Shown here in pieces: positions 45,366-58,500 of a DNA stretch of 64,000 nt (position 1 is its first letter; each line of letters starts with the position of its first letter). The notes beneath the pieces were generated by a model. The model did not search any database. It saw nothing but the letters and a program-made list of their open reading frames with translations, and was not told the DNA's origin. Source of the DNA: Lophius americanus (lineage: Eukaryota; Chordata; Actinopteri; Lophiiformes; Lophiidae); NCBI GenBank assembly GCA_037951165.1, contig JBBDHG010000187.1, positions 4,036,001 to 4,100,000 of the forward strand, written 5' to 3'. The position numbers and the translations under genes were made by a program.

Positions 45366-48300
45366 GAAACATAGCCCACACCCCTTTTTTGTGAAGAACT
45401 ACCCTGAAGGTTATTATGTCTTTAGCAACTGTTAACTTCTGTGTATGTTGAGGCCTCTGAGGATGATGGTTGCAGTCTGCAGGCGTTGTGTGACATTGTT
45501 ATGGTTTCACGAAGGAGTCAATGAGAGAACAAAAGGAGTTGGGGTTAGGTGCGTTAGTGGGGATGAGAAGAAGAAAAATGTAGAAGATGGTAGTAAAGAT
45601 ACGCAGCAGAGGAAAGGAGAAGGAAAAAGGGCCAAATGAGTGATTTTAGGACCCGATGTTGACAGAACTGGGATGGGATTGGGTGTCGAGAGCGTCAGGT
45701 ATGTGTGTTACGGTTAGCCAATCTACTGACTGTCTGACTCCAGAGCAGCTGAGAATCCATTCAGGGGTGTTTGTTTCCTTCCGTCACATTCCCTGCTGTC
45801 ACTCGTGCCATAGCTATGTTTGGTCACACAAACGCTCTCTCAACTATTCCGTGCCACACGTAAAAGCATGCACAAGAAATCTACGCATACGTTCAAGTCC
45901 AATGTCTCACCTGCTGATCAGACCGAGCCGGCAGGGAGACGGCAGCAGAGTGAGAGGTGGGACATGTTACTGCTGTCAACTTTGTTTTCGCTGTTTCTCA
46001 TACATTGGAATTTCTCCCTCTCCTCTGATAGACTCGGCATGGCAGTATAGATCACCGGGCTTCCAGGAGCTGAAGGCTACAGTGACGGAGGTCCCCGGTC
46101 CGGATGGCTCTCATGACCACTCAGGTCTCCGTTTGGATAAGTTTCTCTCTTACAGCACCACATTCATGCTTCAGCAGGATTCTCCCAACTCACTACCAAT
46201 CAGATGTACTTAATTCACACAGATGCCTTTTTCATCACCATTGTTACCATGTGGTAGAAGTTCAAACGTTTACTCTCCTTTCAGGAAGTCATTACATTCC
46301 ATTCACTGCATGATAGATAGAAAATCTTAAATTTCACCGTAAGAGAAATTTCTATTTAACACTGCAAGATTTACGGTCCATCAACGATGCATCATTATCA
46401 CAATGGGACATCATCTAACATCATAGGAATCCCATTTTAGTACAAGAAAACAGTCCGGAGTTGTCTCATTCATCAGCTGAGACTTTGCTTGGATGGGGAG
46501 AAAGACAAATAAACAGTAAATAAGACCACACACATTCACATTCTGGCCAGAGTGAAGTCATTATTTTCATAGTTGAGTCTTTATAATCCTGTTCTTGTGG
46601 GGAATACTCATCTAACTCACCCCTGTTCCTTCCTCCTCCCCTCTTCTGTCCATCTGACCTCGCAAACATGACACTCACACTCACACACCCGCCTCCACTG
46701 ACAACCTCAGAGCAAATACTGCTATAAATACAGCAGCATCTGGGCTGAGAATACCTCAGTCATACCCAACCGTAGGTTTAACCCTGCCTAATGTTCATGT
46801 TTGTGTCGTAAATGTAAAGGGAAGGCACTCCCAATGAGGGCGCCACACCCACCCTTCAACATCCCCCAAACCATATCATTGTTCCTGCTAATGAAAGGCT
46901 CCCAGCAGGTTTGATTGTTTGAGGATACACGTGTTGTCACCACGTGAAGTCACATAATCTGCGATGAGGCCATGCCACACAGAAGCTACATAGCCATCAG
47001 CGTATTTATAAGACATATTCCTTTCTAACGCTTGATACAGTAAGACCTGAGAGCATGGGTTTATTTTAGGCAATGGTAAATATACTGCCTTATCGCTTTC
47101 CCAGTCAGACCAGCGGAGGAGTCTTCCTGCCTGGAATGAAGTGTAATCACGTAGCTGCTCTTGTCCAGTCATAATAATTTGACCTTCATCAATGTGGCTC
47201 GGGTCTCTTCACCTCCCATTTCCCCTGCTTCTAACACATCAAACTCAAGGAAAACATTCTCACTTGCTGCCTAAAACATCCCACCCACTGACAGGTGCCA
47301 CCATGACCAGATAATCAATCATTGACTTCACCAGTCAATGGTCATAATGTTTTGGCAGATCAGTCCAATCTGTCACTAAATTCAAAACAAACACACTTTT
47401 TGTCACCATCATCAATAAGATTTGAACAGTGTTGTCATTTAAAGTCAGCTCGGTAACTGTTGGACTTTTTTTCCTGCTTTATCGCTGGAATATTTCAACC
47501 AACTTTCTTTAGTGTCTCATTCAACTCCCAAACTTATAAACTTTTATCTCACAGTAAACATGACTGAAACTGCCGTGTTTAAGTCTTTCAGCCTGTGTGT
47601 CCCCAGTGTGAGAGACCAGTTTAGGTTGTCCAGTGTGTTCCAGGTATTCTGGTGTATTCATCCTCCCTCCCTCACCTTTCCTCTCCAGGTTGTGGGGAGC
47701 TGATCTCCGTCGGACAGCCAGTCACTCACAGGAAGGCCGACAACATAGAAGGGAAATACGGAGTTTGGATGCAGGATCCGGAACCCAACTCCCCGTATGG
47801 ACTCAACATGATCTGGCGCATTGACACCATTGGCGCTGACGTCAGGAAGCTGTTTGGGTATGACGACATGGAACAACTCTCTCAAGGCTTCCCATCCAAG
47901 GTAGGACTCACGTGGATGAGTCGTCCACAGGAATAAGTCTGAACCACGTGTCGCTCCTGGTCAGTGTCTCATGGTTTCCATCCACAGGTGCTGCTATTAC
48001 CGGAGCAGGTGGAGAGCACTGGTGCCGTTGTGTACCGAGGCTCTCTGTACTATCAGAGACGCCGTAGCCGAACCCTTATCCGCTATGACCTGGCTTCCGA
48101 GAACATCGCAGCCCGCCGTGATCTCCCCCACGCCGGCTTCCACGGTCAGTTCCCTTACTCCTGGGGAGGCTACACGGACATCGACCTGGCTGTGGACGAG
48201 CTCGGGCTGTGGGCCGTCTACTCCACCAGCAAAGCCAAGGGGGCCATTGTGATCTCCCAGCTGGACCCGCACACCCTGGAGGTGAAGAAGAGCTGGGAGA

Positions 48301-48569
48301 CCAACATCAGGAAGAGCTCCGTGGCCAACTCCTTCATCATCTGCGGCAGACTGTACACCGTGGCCAGCTACACCGCGCCAGAAACCTTCGTCAACTACAC
48401 GTACGACACAGCAACCGGCCAGGGGAAGGCCTTGAGGATCCCCTTCAAGAACCTGCACCGCTACAACAGCATGATCGACTACAACGTGGCCCAGAGGAAG
48501 CTGTTTTCCTGGGACAACTACCACATGGTGTCCTACGACCTCAGGCTGGCACGCCAGCAGGCCAGCTAA
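42898..48569 (+). CDS. myoc: Myocilin, complete (three exons)
   Basis: Secreted olfactomedin glycoprotein; human mutations cause glaucoma. Exons: 42898-43414, 47689-47900, 47988-48569, giving 436 residues (human 504). Residues 1-27 look like a signal peptide (KAIITMLLLVLLSVYSPLVRG). Then SGRCQYTFTVASPMETSCP keeps the two N-terminal cysteines, while the human NESS glycosylation site reads METS here. A coiled coil follows (LKARLSILEVLVSRL, and a charged heptad region to about residue 150). The olfactomedin domain starts GCGELISVGQPV and has both disulfide cysteines (GCGEL; FIICG). It keeps calcium-site Asp in YTDIDLAVDE, Asn in SVANSF (Ser replacing human Ala429), and SMIDYN. The three-exon plan matches mammals. 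Intron 1 is 4.3 kb. Confidence 0.97.
43519..43552. repeat. (TA)n microsatellite in myoc intron 1
   Basis: Alternating TA run about 100 bp after the exon 1 donor. Confidence 0.95.
45299..45363. repeat. (CA)n microsatellite in myoc intron 1
   Basis: A pure CA array of about 65 bp. The rest of the intron (43553-47264) shows no exon. Open frames at 45656-46213 and 46888-47172 have no family resemblance. Confidence 0.97.
47265..47375. mobile_element. Tc1-like inverted-repeat end fragment
   Basis: CACTGACAGGTGCCACCATG, AATCATTGACTTCACCAG and CAATGGTCATAATGTTTTGG resemble the end of the Tc1-like family also seen at 15521 and 26085. It is too short to be a transposon by itself. Confidence 0.6.
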
Positions 48570-49120
48570 GGCCGCCATCAGACTGTTGAGACGTGACAGC
48601 CGTTCACCTCTTCCTGCTTCACAGACTCCAGGGCTTTAGAGCCCAAAGTGTGTGATGGTAGTAGTTAGAAAGCAAACACGTAAAGAATCAGTGTATAGAA
48701 GAGCCTGACGCCCAAAATCCAAAGTGAAATAGAGACGTTTGAGAAACAGTGCCCCCTACAGGTCTGGTTTCCCCCTACACAGGGAGGCTGTTTGCTGGGG
48801 CATAACCCACAAACATGTTGTTAGAGGAAATGTTTTTGTGATATTACATATTAATATTATAATAAAATATTTGTCATTTGTAAAGCTATATGTATTTGCA
48901 ATCTGGATATAAAGCGTAGTTTAATATCACCAGCTGAGCGGGATAATTAATGCCGACCAGTTCCAACACAAACTGGCCATTTGTTTCAGCTGTGAACTTT
49001 GTTTTATTTTATTTTTATTAAGCTGCTCTCTTATTCAGCATTTATTGAATTTTGCATGAACTTGTACATTGTACTCAATTTAATGATGTAATGTTCAAAA
49101 GTGTCATGAAATAAACTTCT
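48570..49120 (+). other. myoc 3' UTR with poly(A) signals
   Basis: AATAAA occurs at 48861-48866 and 49110-49115. The second is followed by a T-rich stretch and is the more likely main site. Confidence 0.6.
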
Positions 49121-49129
49121 TCCTGAACT

Positions 49130-50090
49130 ACAATGTTTTATGTGATAATTAAGTGCCTCAAAAAGAAAGGATTGGAACCACTTCACGTAGGATGTCTTCA
49201 GATCTATTTGAAATATATCAGGGAAGTTAGCAATTAAAGGTGCAGTATGTGAAATTTAGGGATATCTCTTTCAATAAATATATTCATACTTTAATTTTTT
49301 TTTCAAAATATGCTGAACATGAGAATGATTTATTTTTACTTAGCTTAGAAAAAGGCCGTCAAATCACCAGAGGAAGCAGGTTTTCTCACAAGCAGGCCGC
49401 CATCATTGTAAAGCAGCCTGAGTGAACATACCAAACATCAGCTTTAGAGAGGCATTTTCACGTTTTAAAACTGTTTTTTGAGAAATTTGTGAATTCCAAG
49501 GGGCCAAATTTTCATAAAAAGAGGATCATATTTATCAGTCAAAGACAAATCTCAGAGAACGATGACCCTGGAGAGTATTCAACTCTGTGGGTTTAATAAT
49601 GTTGCACTGTTAAACAGAATCCATCAGAACCTCTACCTCGCCACCATAGGTGTTTGAATAGGGAGCAGTGAGCTGAGATGAAGAACAGTAAGTTGAAATC
49701 TAGCTCATTACATGCGCATTGTTTTTGCACATTCACTTCTTATTCTAGACGAACATTCAAACGGCCAGTAGATTATCTAAAAAATGCCGTGAAGGGACAC
49801 TTTAACAGCAGAACTATTTTGATAATTCTAATAAGTTTCTCAGAACCAGAAAAAAGTATAGCATGCTTAGTAGTAGTTTAAAAGAAGTGAATTACTAACA
49901 TTACTTATGTAGATAAAAAGAAAGACTAATAAACAGGCACACGTAGCCTGATCTGGGTTCCTTCAGCATTCAAAAAAGAAAAGGCTGTGAAGACTCCAAC
50001 TGTTGAGTCAAACTTTAATCCATAGTTTCCATAAAATGATCATTCTAGTGATAAATTGATAAACTGAATCTGTTAAAATGCAGGAGACAC
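49130..50090. other. Intergenic DNA between myoc and prrc2c
   Basis: AT-rich, with no gene seen. Genes on both sides converge on this interval (myoc plus, prrc2c minus). Confidence 0.5.
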
Positions 50091-50094
50091 GAGC

Positions 50095-50285
50095 TAACCT
50101 TGATGTCCATCTGGGAGGAGACCCCGATAGACCCTTACACGCTGGAGAGATTACATCTCTCGGCTGGCTTGGGAAGGCTTCGGAATCTTCCTCGAGGAGT
50201 TGGTGGATGTTGCCGGGGAGAGGAAACTCTGGGCTTCCCTGCTGAAACGGCTGCCCACGCGACTCGAATAAGCGGAAGATAAAAC
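50095..50285 (+). mobile_element. LINE 3' end fragment
   Basis: Blocks CTGGGAGGAGACCCC, CACGCTGGAGAGATTACATC, TCTCGGCTGGCTTGGGAAGG, GAGGAAACTCTGGGCTTCCC and GCGACTCGAATAAGCGGAAG follow the order of a very common teleost non-LTR retrotransposon tail. I cannot settle the exact family. Confidence 0.75.
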
Positions 50286-50319
50286 GTAACAAGCTAAACT
50301 GGTCATTGACTCTCATGCC

Positions 50320-50700
50320 TTAAAACGGATCAATATGGCATTAATGTTACTTTTTGAGTGATTAATAAGGCCTTAATAAAGACTTATACCTGATCCATAG
50401 GGCATTACTGATGGCTTAACTGGTCATAGGGCATTCATTTCACCTTATACTTAATACATAGGGCATTATTGATGCTTCATAGCTGATCAATAGGGTAATG
50501 CCCTATTATATGCTTTATAGATGTTCAACAGGGTATTATTGATGCTTCATAGCTGATCAATAGGGCATTATTGATACCTTAGAACCGATCAACAGGGCAT
50601 GGATTTCTTATAGCTGAAGAAAATGGCATTATTGATGCCTTGCAACTAGGAAAATGTAGGAAATTTGAAATGCCTCAAAAAATATCAATAGGGCGTTCTT
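50320..50700. repeat. Degenerate minisatellite (about 30-50 bp units)
   Basis: Repeated variants of TGATCAATAGGGCATTATTG and ATGCTTCATAGC, at least eight units, some mutated or inverted (GGGTAATGCCCTATTATATG near 50494). It lies between the LINE tail and the prrc2c poly(A) signal. Confidence 0.8.
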
Positions 50701-50887
50701 AAAGCATTACTTGGCCATTAAATCATTTTCAATCTTCTGAATGTGGCACGACTTAAAGGTGTGGAGTCTTGTTGGAGGTGTTGCAGTGACACCTGGTGGT
50801 CAGAAGATCAACATACTACATTGGATGTAAAGCAAAATTGCTACATCCAATTAAAAGATGACTGAGACCCTTCAACAGTATATTATT

Positions 50888-50893
50888 TTTATT
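50888..50893 (-). terminator. Possible prrc2c poly(A) signal AATAAA
   Basis: TTTATT on the plus strand reads AATAAA for prrc2c. It would give a 3' UTR of about 1.65 kb (50870-52532), which holds no frame of interest. Other candidates are possible. Confidence 0.45.
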
Positions 50894-52532
50894 AGTTTCT
50901 GTAACCAAACTGAGAGAATGTAAATAAGACGTACATATTTTAATACAGCGATGAAACCCCTGTACAAGTTCAACAAAAGACAAAAAAAAAAAGGAAAGTA
51001 TCATTACCTTCCCTCCCCCATCATCCAAAGCAAGGACTCTTCCCCTGGATAGGGCAGAGGTGAGGACGCTCTTCCCACCTCAGGGTGCATACTGCTGTAC
51101 ATATCTTAACGACCCTCGTCACCGTAACCGGGAGATGAAAGCTTTGTGGGCGGGGCAGCCAGCAGAGGTGAGGCAGAGAGAAAACCGCATTGACTGCTAT
51201 CATCGGTAAAGACAACAAAAGAATGAGTGTCCTCTTCAGTAACCGAGGCTTCTCATTTCATCTTTTTCCTCATTCTGCGTGTGAGTTGACCCCTGTGACG
51301 AGAGGGGTCATGAACAGGACACACTCAAAAAGGTTCTACTGTTTCGACAAACAACTCCTTAAGGTAAGTTCCTTGCAATAGCCCTATCCTGCTATAGTCT
51401 AGCTAAGGGCACTGAAATCAGTCAATAGCAGCAGGTGCTTTACAGTGAAGTGTGTATAGGTGTGTGTTGGTGTGACAGCGAGGGTGGGTTTGAAAGCAGT
51501 GAAAAGGGTGTGTGACACCTGACAGCTCCTAAACTGGAACAGCTTTAAGTGATCATACATCATAAATGTAATTATTTTAATCCACTCAAAATTCTGCTGC
51601 TTCAGCAAAAGCCATCCGCCAAAGCTGTGACATCTCTGCGTTGCTTTAACCTTTGGCTAAATATACAGGAGAGTCTACGAGCTCCCCCACCATTTACATC
51701 AAAAACACACACCTGACACCCACACTCGCACCCCAACACATCAATAATTTTCAGGCAAGGAGTTGAGAGCAGAAGGCAGGAGCAAAGGCTCACAGGCAGA
51801 CTAATCATTAATTCAATCGTTCAATTAACTGCTGCAACTTTCACATTACAATGATGGTGAGAAAAAAAAAATAAAACAGACAATAACATTTCTGATTTCA
51901 TGTCTCGGTGTACTAACTGTGGAAAAAAACCGTTGAATGAGTGTGTGTGTCATAACGAGGTGCATTTCCACGTGTACAAATCTGTGGATGAGTGACGATG
52001 GGCGATTGGGCAACAGAAAGTGTGCTTCACGAAATGACGTCTCCTTAACACGATCGTTTTGTCTACAAAACCAAAAGTGATTCTTTTTTTTTCACTAACA
52101 AAAGAGGATTCTCTTAGAATAGGCATGATCCTATCTGGGAAAATAAATGCGAGGAACAAATCAAAAGCTTTAAAATGGCGAACTCAGCAGCAGATCTCAT
52201 TCAGATTTTTTCCTCCAGCTCAGCTCTTCTCTACAGTCACAGTAGATTTCTATCAAACAACTTGTGCAGCCGCTTCATCAGCATGTAAATATGATGGAAG
52301 AATCCAACTCATCCACCTACAGTGGGACATGGCAGGGGAAGAAAGAGGAGGATTATGGTTATGCTGGACAGTGCCAACTGGGAAAGCGCTGACATCTGTA
52401 ACGTAGCTCATCCTCCTCCCCCACACTGTCCACCAGGCCTGGTAGGAGGTGGTGAATGAGTGAACGGGGATAGATTCTCTCTCTCTATCTTCCATCCATA
52501 CCCATCGTCAGCTGAAGAGGGTCAGCCACTCT

Positions 52533-55500
52533 TTACTTGCCCTCTTCAGGTTTGATGGCCTGTGGTTTAATGGGGCCAGTCCGTATGGGCTTGGCCGTGG
52601 AGATGGGGGGTTTGTCAGAATCTGGACGTTCGCCTCCCCCCTGGTGGTTCGGGGCCGAGTTATCGTGTGGGGATTTCCCTCCCTGTTCGAGACGAGATAC
52701 TTTATTGACGGGCGGGGCCTTCAGTTGCTGCTGCTGTTCTGAGAAGAACTTGTGGGTGGACTGGAGCACCTCAGCTCGCTGCTTTGCCTACAAAGTGACA
52801 GAGCAGAGAATCAAGTAAGCACAGAGTTCAAAGAAAGTTGAATGAACTGTAGCATGAAAAGATCTTTCATTGAGGAGATTTTGAACACAGCCAGCAGTTT
52901 TAATAAGGAACCAGACCTTTAGGTCCTGTTCAGCCTTCAGAGCATGAGTGCCTCTGGGTCCAAGGGAGGGACCAGGAAGAACCCGGGGAGGGTGCTGACT
53001 GTGCTGCTGGTGCTGAGGTCGCGGATGGGGCATGAGACCTCCCCCCATATTTGGAGACATCGGGGGACCCATGGTAGAACGCTGAATGCCCCCAGCATAC
53101 GAATTAGCATTCGGAGGTCGAACCAGAGGAGACACAATATTGGGCTGTGACAGAATCTGAAAAGAAAGGTGACAGGTTACCTTTCATGCCAATAATCATT
53201 GTGTTACATAAAAACTATCAAAAAAGGATAAGAGACTATTATATTACCTGTGGGTTGAACTGGCCGGGGAAATGCGGTGTCATTCTCATGCCAGCAGATG
53301 CCTGCTGAAACTGCTTCTGGTACAGCATACTGTTAATCTTACTGGACTGGCTACTCGGTGATGTGGAGCTGGCCCTGCAGGAGAAATCAGGGGGGGGGCG
53401 GCATTATAATCATGTGAATTAAGTACATGATGAAATGGCATGTGATGAGTTGACTCTAAAATCAAGCACCGTACAAAGTTCCACTGGTGAATACACACAT
53501 TTTCTTTTTAAATAATACTTATTGTGGATTTTGGATATGCTTGGAGGTTATTCTGTAAAACTGGTACCTGTAATGGCTGGAAGTGGGTGTTGTGCTCCTG
53601 GCGTTGGGAGGGGTTCCAGGCTTCACATCCATCCCACCGAACATTTTCAGATCCATCTCCATCTACAAAGTGTAAAAATAAGGAACTGTTCCTGAAACCC
53701 AAACCAGATGTACACATACATAAATACAGACGATACAGTACCTTGCTCGGGGGAGGCTGCATCATGCCGTGGTTGTGGCCCATCATGCCTCTGTATGGCT
53801 GGGAGACTGGGGGCTGTCGGTTGATGTTGGGGGGTTGAACCTGGGGAGGAGTGGGGGGCAGTGCCAGGAGAGCCTGACCGCCACCTGAGCCAAAACTTTG
53901 CAGGGACATCTGGGAATTGGAGAGGGGAACCGTTACCTGGACACAGAAAAAGACACCCAACGGATTCACCAACTCCTCAACTGAAAGAAACCGTTTCACC
54001 TCTTTGACCAACCAAATTTCAGTTGGCTCTTTAAGAAGTTTTCTTAACGGAAAGTCTACGTCTGAATTCAGGTTACCTGTTGCATTGCAGAACTGGGGGA
54101 CTGAGTGTTGCTATAGTAGCTACTTTGTCCATGTTGTTGCACTGGCCCAGAGTACATGTTTGAATGTTGATTCATCCCCTGTCGAGCCTGAGCCGAAGAC
54201 ACAAACATCAGATGGCATAGATAAGTACACAAAACAATTGATGTACAGAGGTCACTAGCAAAATGTGAAATATTTCCTGTGAGCAGACTGTCTACCTGCA
54301 GAAGGTGTGTGTCAATGAGCTGGGAGCCCCCCATGCCAGAAGGCTGGTTGAGCTGTGGCTCAAAGAGAATGGGAATGTGTTGGGTGGAGGAAGTCTGCTG
54401 ATAAGCTAGATTAGACTGAGGCTTGCCCAGCTCAGACGCCTGCACACCGGGGTAGCTGTGCAGGGATGGCCCTGACAGCATCATGGAGGGCTGTGAGAGG
54501 CTGCTCTGCATGAATGCCTGCTGAGACCTGAAGGAGGACACACCAGAGGATCAGGACATACCTCGCACAGGATTGATGGCATTCAGCGGAACTGTACATT
54601 ATAGATATGCTTGTATTGGGGAACTGAATACCAGTTGTGTTGTGGTTTACCTGTAAGGCTGCAGAGAAGAACTGAACATGTCCTGCGGCTGAGAGACTGG
54701 AGGTCCAGCACTAAGTCCTAGCTGAGCCTGGTGTGTGTGTTGGTGTTGGTGCTGGTGTTGGTGTTGGTGTTGCGGTTGACCTTGCAGCGGGGCGTAGATA
54801 GGGATGGGAATTTGCTGCACTGCTGTCGGCTATAAAGCGGGGAAAGAGACAGGAGTGTTATTTCAAGTTGAAAGCAAAACTACCCGTCACATGCTGCTGT
54901 AGAATCCTACCTGCGAGAGGCCCGGATTGAAGCCTTGTTGCTGAGCCAGGGAGGGTGGGGCCAAGCGAGGGTGGGGGGCACTGAAGAGGTGACTTGTGTC
55001 CATGTAGAAGGCTGGAATCTGAGCTGCAGAACCTGGATATGAAAGGGATTCAAAGACTAAATAATATGAATATTATATATAAGAGCATTCATAACTGGAT
55101 TCATTCTTCCACATCATTCATTCAGCCAACAGGTGTAACAGGACATCAGAGACTGGCGTCATATTCCTCTCACCTGCTGCAGACTGAGAGACGTACACCT
55201 GTGGGGTCTGCTGCTGCTGGGGCAGGAGGGGAGGCACACAGCCCAACTGAGAGAAGCTGCTGCTACTACTACTACTGGAGGAAGACAAACTACCACCCTG
55301 CAATTGCTGAGGCTTCACTTTGCAGATGTTAGGGGGGTCAGACGCCGTGGTGGTCTTCGTGCTGAGCGAAGATGTCGTATAAGTACCAGATCCTGCGAGA
55401 CGGAGAAAAAATATATGCGTATGATAATAAAATAAATCATAACGAATGCCTGGATACTCCTGATGCACTCTGTCTAGACACACACACACACACACACGCA

Positions 55501-58500
55501 TACACGTGTGTGTCAGTGTACGGTCAAATGTCGGAAAAATACTCTTGAAGGTAAATGGGCGATCATAACTGGGAGTTCTGTTACCTGACAATGAAGTGCT
55601 GGGTGTAACAGAAGCTACAGGGATCTGTGGCATTGAGGCTGAGGAGAAGGAATATGAAGATGCACAGGAGGTGATTGGAGAAGAGGATGAAGTGACTGGA
55701 GCGCTTTTTTCCAGACTTGGAGAGTTCTCCCATGCTTTACGAGCCGATTCCATCTAGGGGGTTGAGAGGAACATAGAAGACGGTTAAAGGTGATGTTTCA
55801 CTGACACTCAACAGAGAGAGTGATGTTCCATACATCTTTGTACCTTTAGTGTGAGGTCAACAGTAGCAGGAGAGACAGTGCTGAGGCTGGAGCTCTGTTG
55901 AAGGGTCTCTCGTCGAGGGAGTGGCAGAGAGTGTGGTAGTGCCACCTGAGAGAAAAACCAGATTCCATTCATATTCACTCGTAAGAATCGGGTAATCCAG
56001 GCTGTGAACTACTCAAAATAAAATTTCACACTGGAAGAATATGCACTCACATTTGCTACCAAACTCTCTTCCATTTTGTTTCCTCCTGTTGGAACGCTGT
56101 CGGCCATGGAGGAGGAGGGGGCGGTGTAGTCGGTTACAGACTCCTTGGAGTGAAAGAAGTGCAGTAATCACACACATTATCAGTTGGTGAAGGCAAAATA
56201 TATATAAGTCTCATGATTACCTAATATTAACTGCTATGTAGTTGTTAGCAAAGACAGAGGCCCTGCTGTGAGTTAATGTAGGAAGGATTTACCTTAGAGT
56301 TACTGTTGTATTCTGCAGAGGGGACTGTGATCATTCCTTCTATGTCTCCTCCCAGCTCTGGTACTGTGGCATCACTAGTGGGCGGACTGGAGTCCGTGGC
56401 TCTATTGACGGCGCCTCCGGGGACTCCTCCATCCAACCCCTCTCCTTCACCTCCACGTGCATCTTTGGCCTTGCGATTCTTTAGAGAGCGTTCTTTACCA
56501 ATGGGACCTGGCTTGTACTCCTTGGTTTCCAATGGCTCCATTTCAGGTAGCTGGACGGATCAAACATTTACATCGGAGTTGAGCGTCAGGTCATTAATAG
56601 TGATCAACGTTGCATACCAGCTTAAAACATTTTTACTAGAGCAGTTACCTTCTGTGTTTTTATTGGGCCAGCTCGAGGTTGTTTCTGTCTCTGTTCTTTA
56701 GGAGCAGGCAATTTGTTTTCAGAACCAGTTTCTAGCAGTGCTGGAACGCCATCGCTGTCAGTGCTGCCTGCAGACGACGGTGCTCCAAACTGAATACTGT
56801 CTATTGCCAAGTCAACACTGCTTTCTGATCCAGGCTTCACATTCTGAAACATTGCAAAGACAACATTTCTCAGTTTATTAATGTCAAGAGTGTCAAACTC
56901 AAAAGAGCCAGGTGGATTAAACATACCTCAGAAGAGACTGTGCCAGTAAAGGAGGTAAGCGGTTTATTCCAGGCACTCACAGAGGGTGGTTGGGGAGGGC
57001 TGATTGGACCAACTGGAATATATGTTACATATAATAATCAAAGGCCTGCTAAAGATTCACTTCTGCATTTCAAAAAGATTCAGAAGTTAAAAATTGTATG
57101 AGATTATAACAAGCCTTGACAAAGACCACTCACGTTTCTTGACTTCAGGAAGGACAGTGGAGGACGCCACCTTGTTCTCCCACAGTTCCGTACCGAGGGT
57201 GCTGTGTTTCTGTGCAGCTGTGGGGGGTAGGCTCTTAGAGGTAAAGTCCACCGGTGCAGGGGGGATGGAGGGCAGAGGAGCCACAGTTCCTTCCAGAACC
57301 TGAGGCGATGCAGTAGGCTTGGCTGGGGTAATGTGAGAATGCTGAGGAGCAGAGATGGGGGGCTGCTGTTGGGCCTGAGGAGTAGTGGTTACGGGGGGCT
57401 GTGAGGCCTGTTGCTGCTGTTGTGATGACTGCTTTTTAGCAAATCTTGGAGGCAGTTTGCCACCACCTCCTCTGCCCTTCTCCCCAGAGCCTTTTTTACT
57501 CCAGTTCTGTAGAATATTACAAAGTATTAGGGAATTTTCTACTCACGTTGCAAGAGGTCCACTTAGCCAACCCTATTCTCCAAGTCGAAGGCCATAACAA
57601 TATAAAAGCATTCTAAAATCATTTTAAAAACCTTAAAGGTCATTAAGAGTAAACACTGATTGAGAGCCTCCAGTTTCTGACCCCCGATATAAATGATCAA
57701 ATAATTAAAGCTCATTTTCATCCAAGCATGCTTTGCTCTTTTACGTCATGTGTTTTAGACTTTAGCCGTCTGAAGCCATGCCTCCCCTTACCTGAGTAGT
57801 CTGCTCTTCCTTTTTCCTTTTCTCTTCATCCTGCAGCCGTTTTTGTTGCTTGCGTGAGACCACCTCTGTGAAGCCGTCATCATTGGCGCTGGACTGTGGG
57901 TCTTCTGTGGTGGTGACCTCCGGTTGATCATCTATGATGACAACACCTGTGTGATAAGGGGGAAAAAAGGAATCAAAAAAGGAATCAAGACACTTACATT
58001 CAGTTATCAGGCCAGGAGCAGTTGGAGCCAAGTGTATAAAAGCATTGACTTACTGGCATAATTGTTTAGGTCGAACTGAGAAAGAGCATTCTCTTTGGGC
58101 TTCTTGGCCGCCTGTTTGGCCTCATCCTTACGGCGAGCAGACAGCTCTTTTGAAGACCTTTGGGCTGTTCCTCCAGCTGATGGTTGGGTTGTCTCAGAGT
58201 TCTGCAGGGTTGGTGGTCTACTCGATAAAAGACAAACAAGGACGACAAAGAAAGACTGAGATGGTGGGAGCAACTGTGTCAAAATCTTGAGATAATAACA
58301 TTGTTAATATTCACATTTAAAAAAGACAGCTCGTAATTAGATGTATTAGAGTTAGGGTTGTAATAGTTTCCATTCACTAACCCATCGGCTCTAAAGTCTA
58401 ACTAATAACACCAGACTGATTCTATATTTAGTAATCTTTCTTTCTGTAACTTTATGCTGCAGTTGCATCACATTATTAACTGAAGTATGTACATCAAGTG

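Noticed and set aside
45656..46213. 185-codon open frame in myoc intron 1
   Set aside because: No domain or repeats of protein type, no splice logic with myoc exons.
47997..48578. 193-codon frame antisense to myoc exon 3, and 42745-43443 antisense to exon 1
   Set aside because: Shadows of a GC-rich coding exon. The plus-strand myocilin reading is certain.
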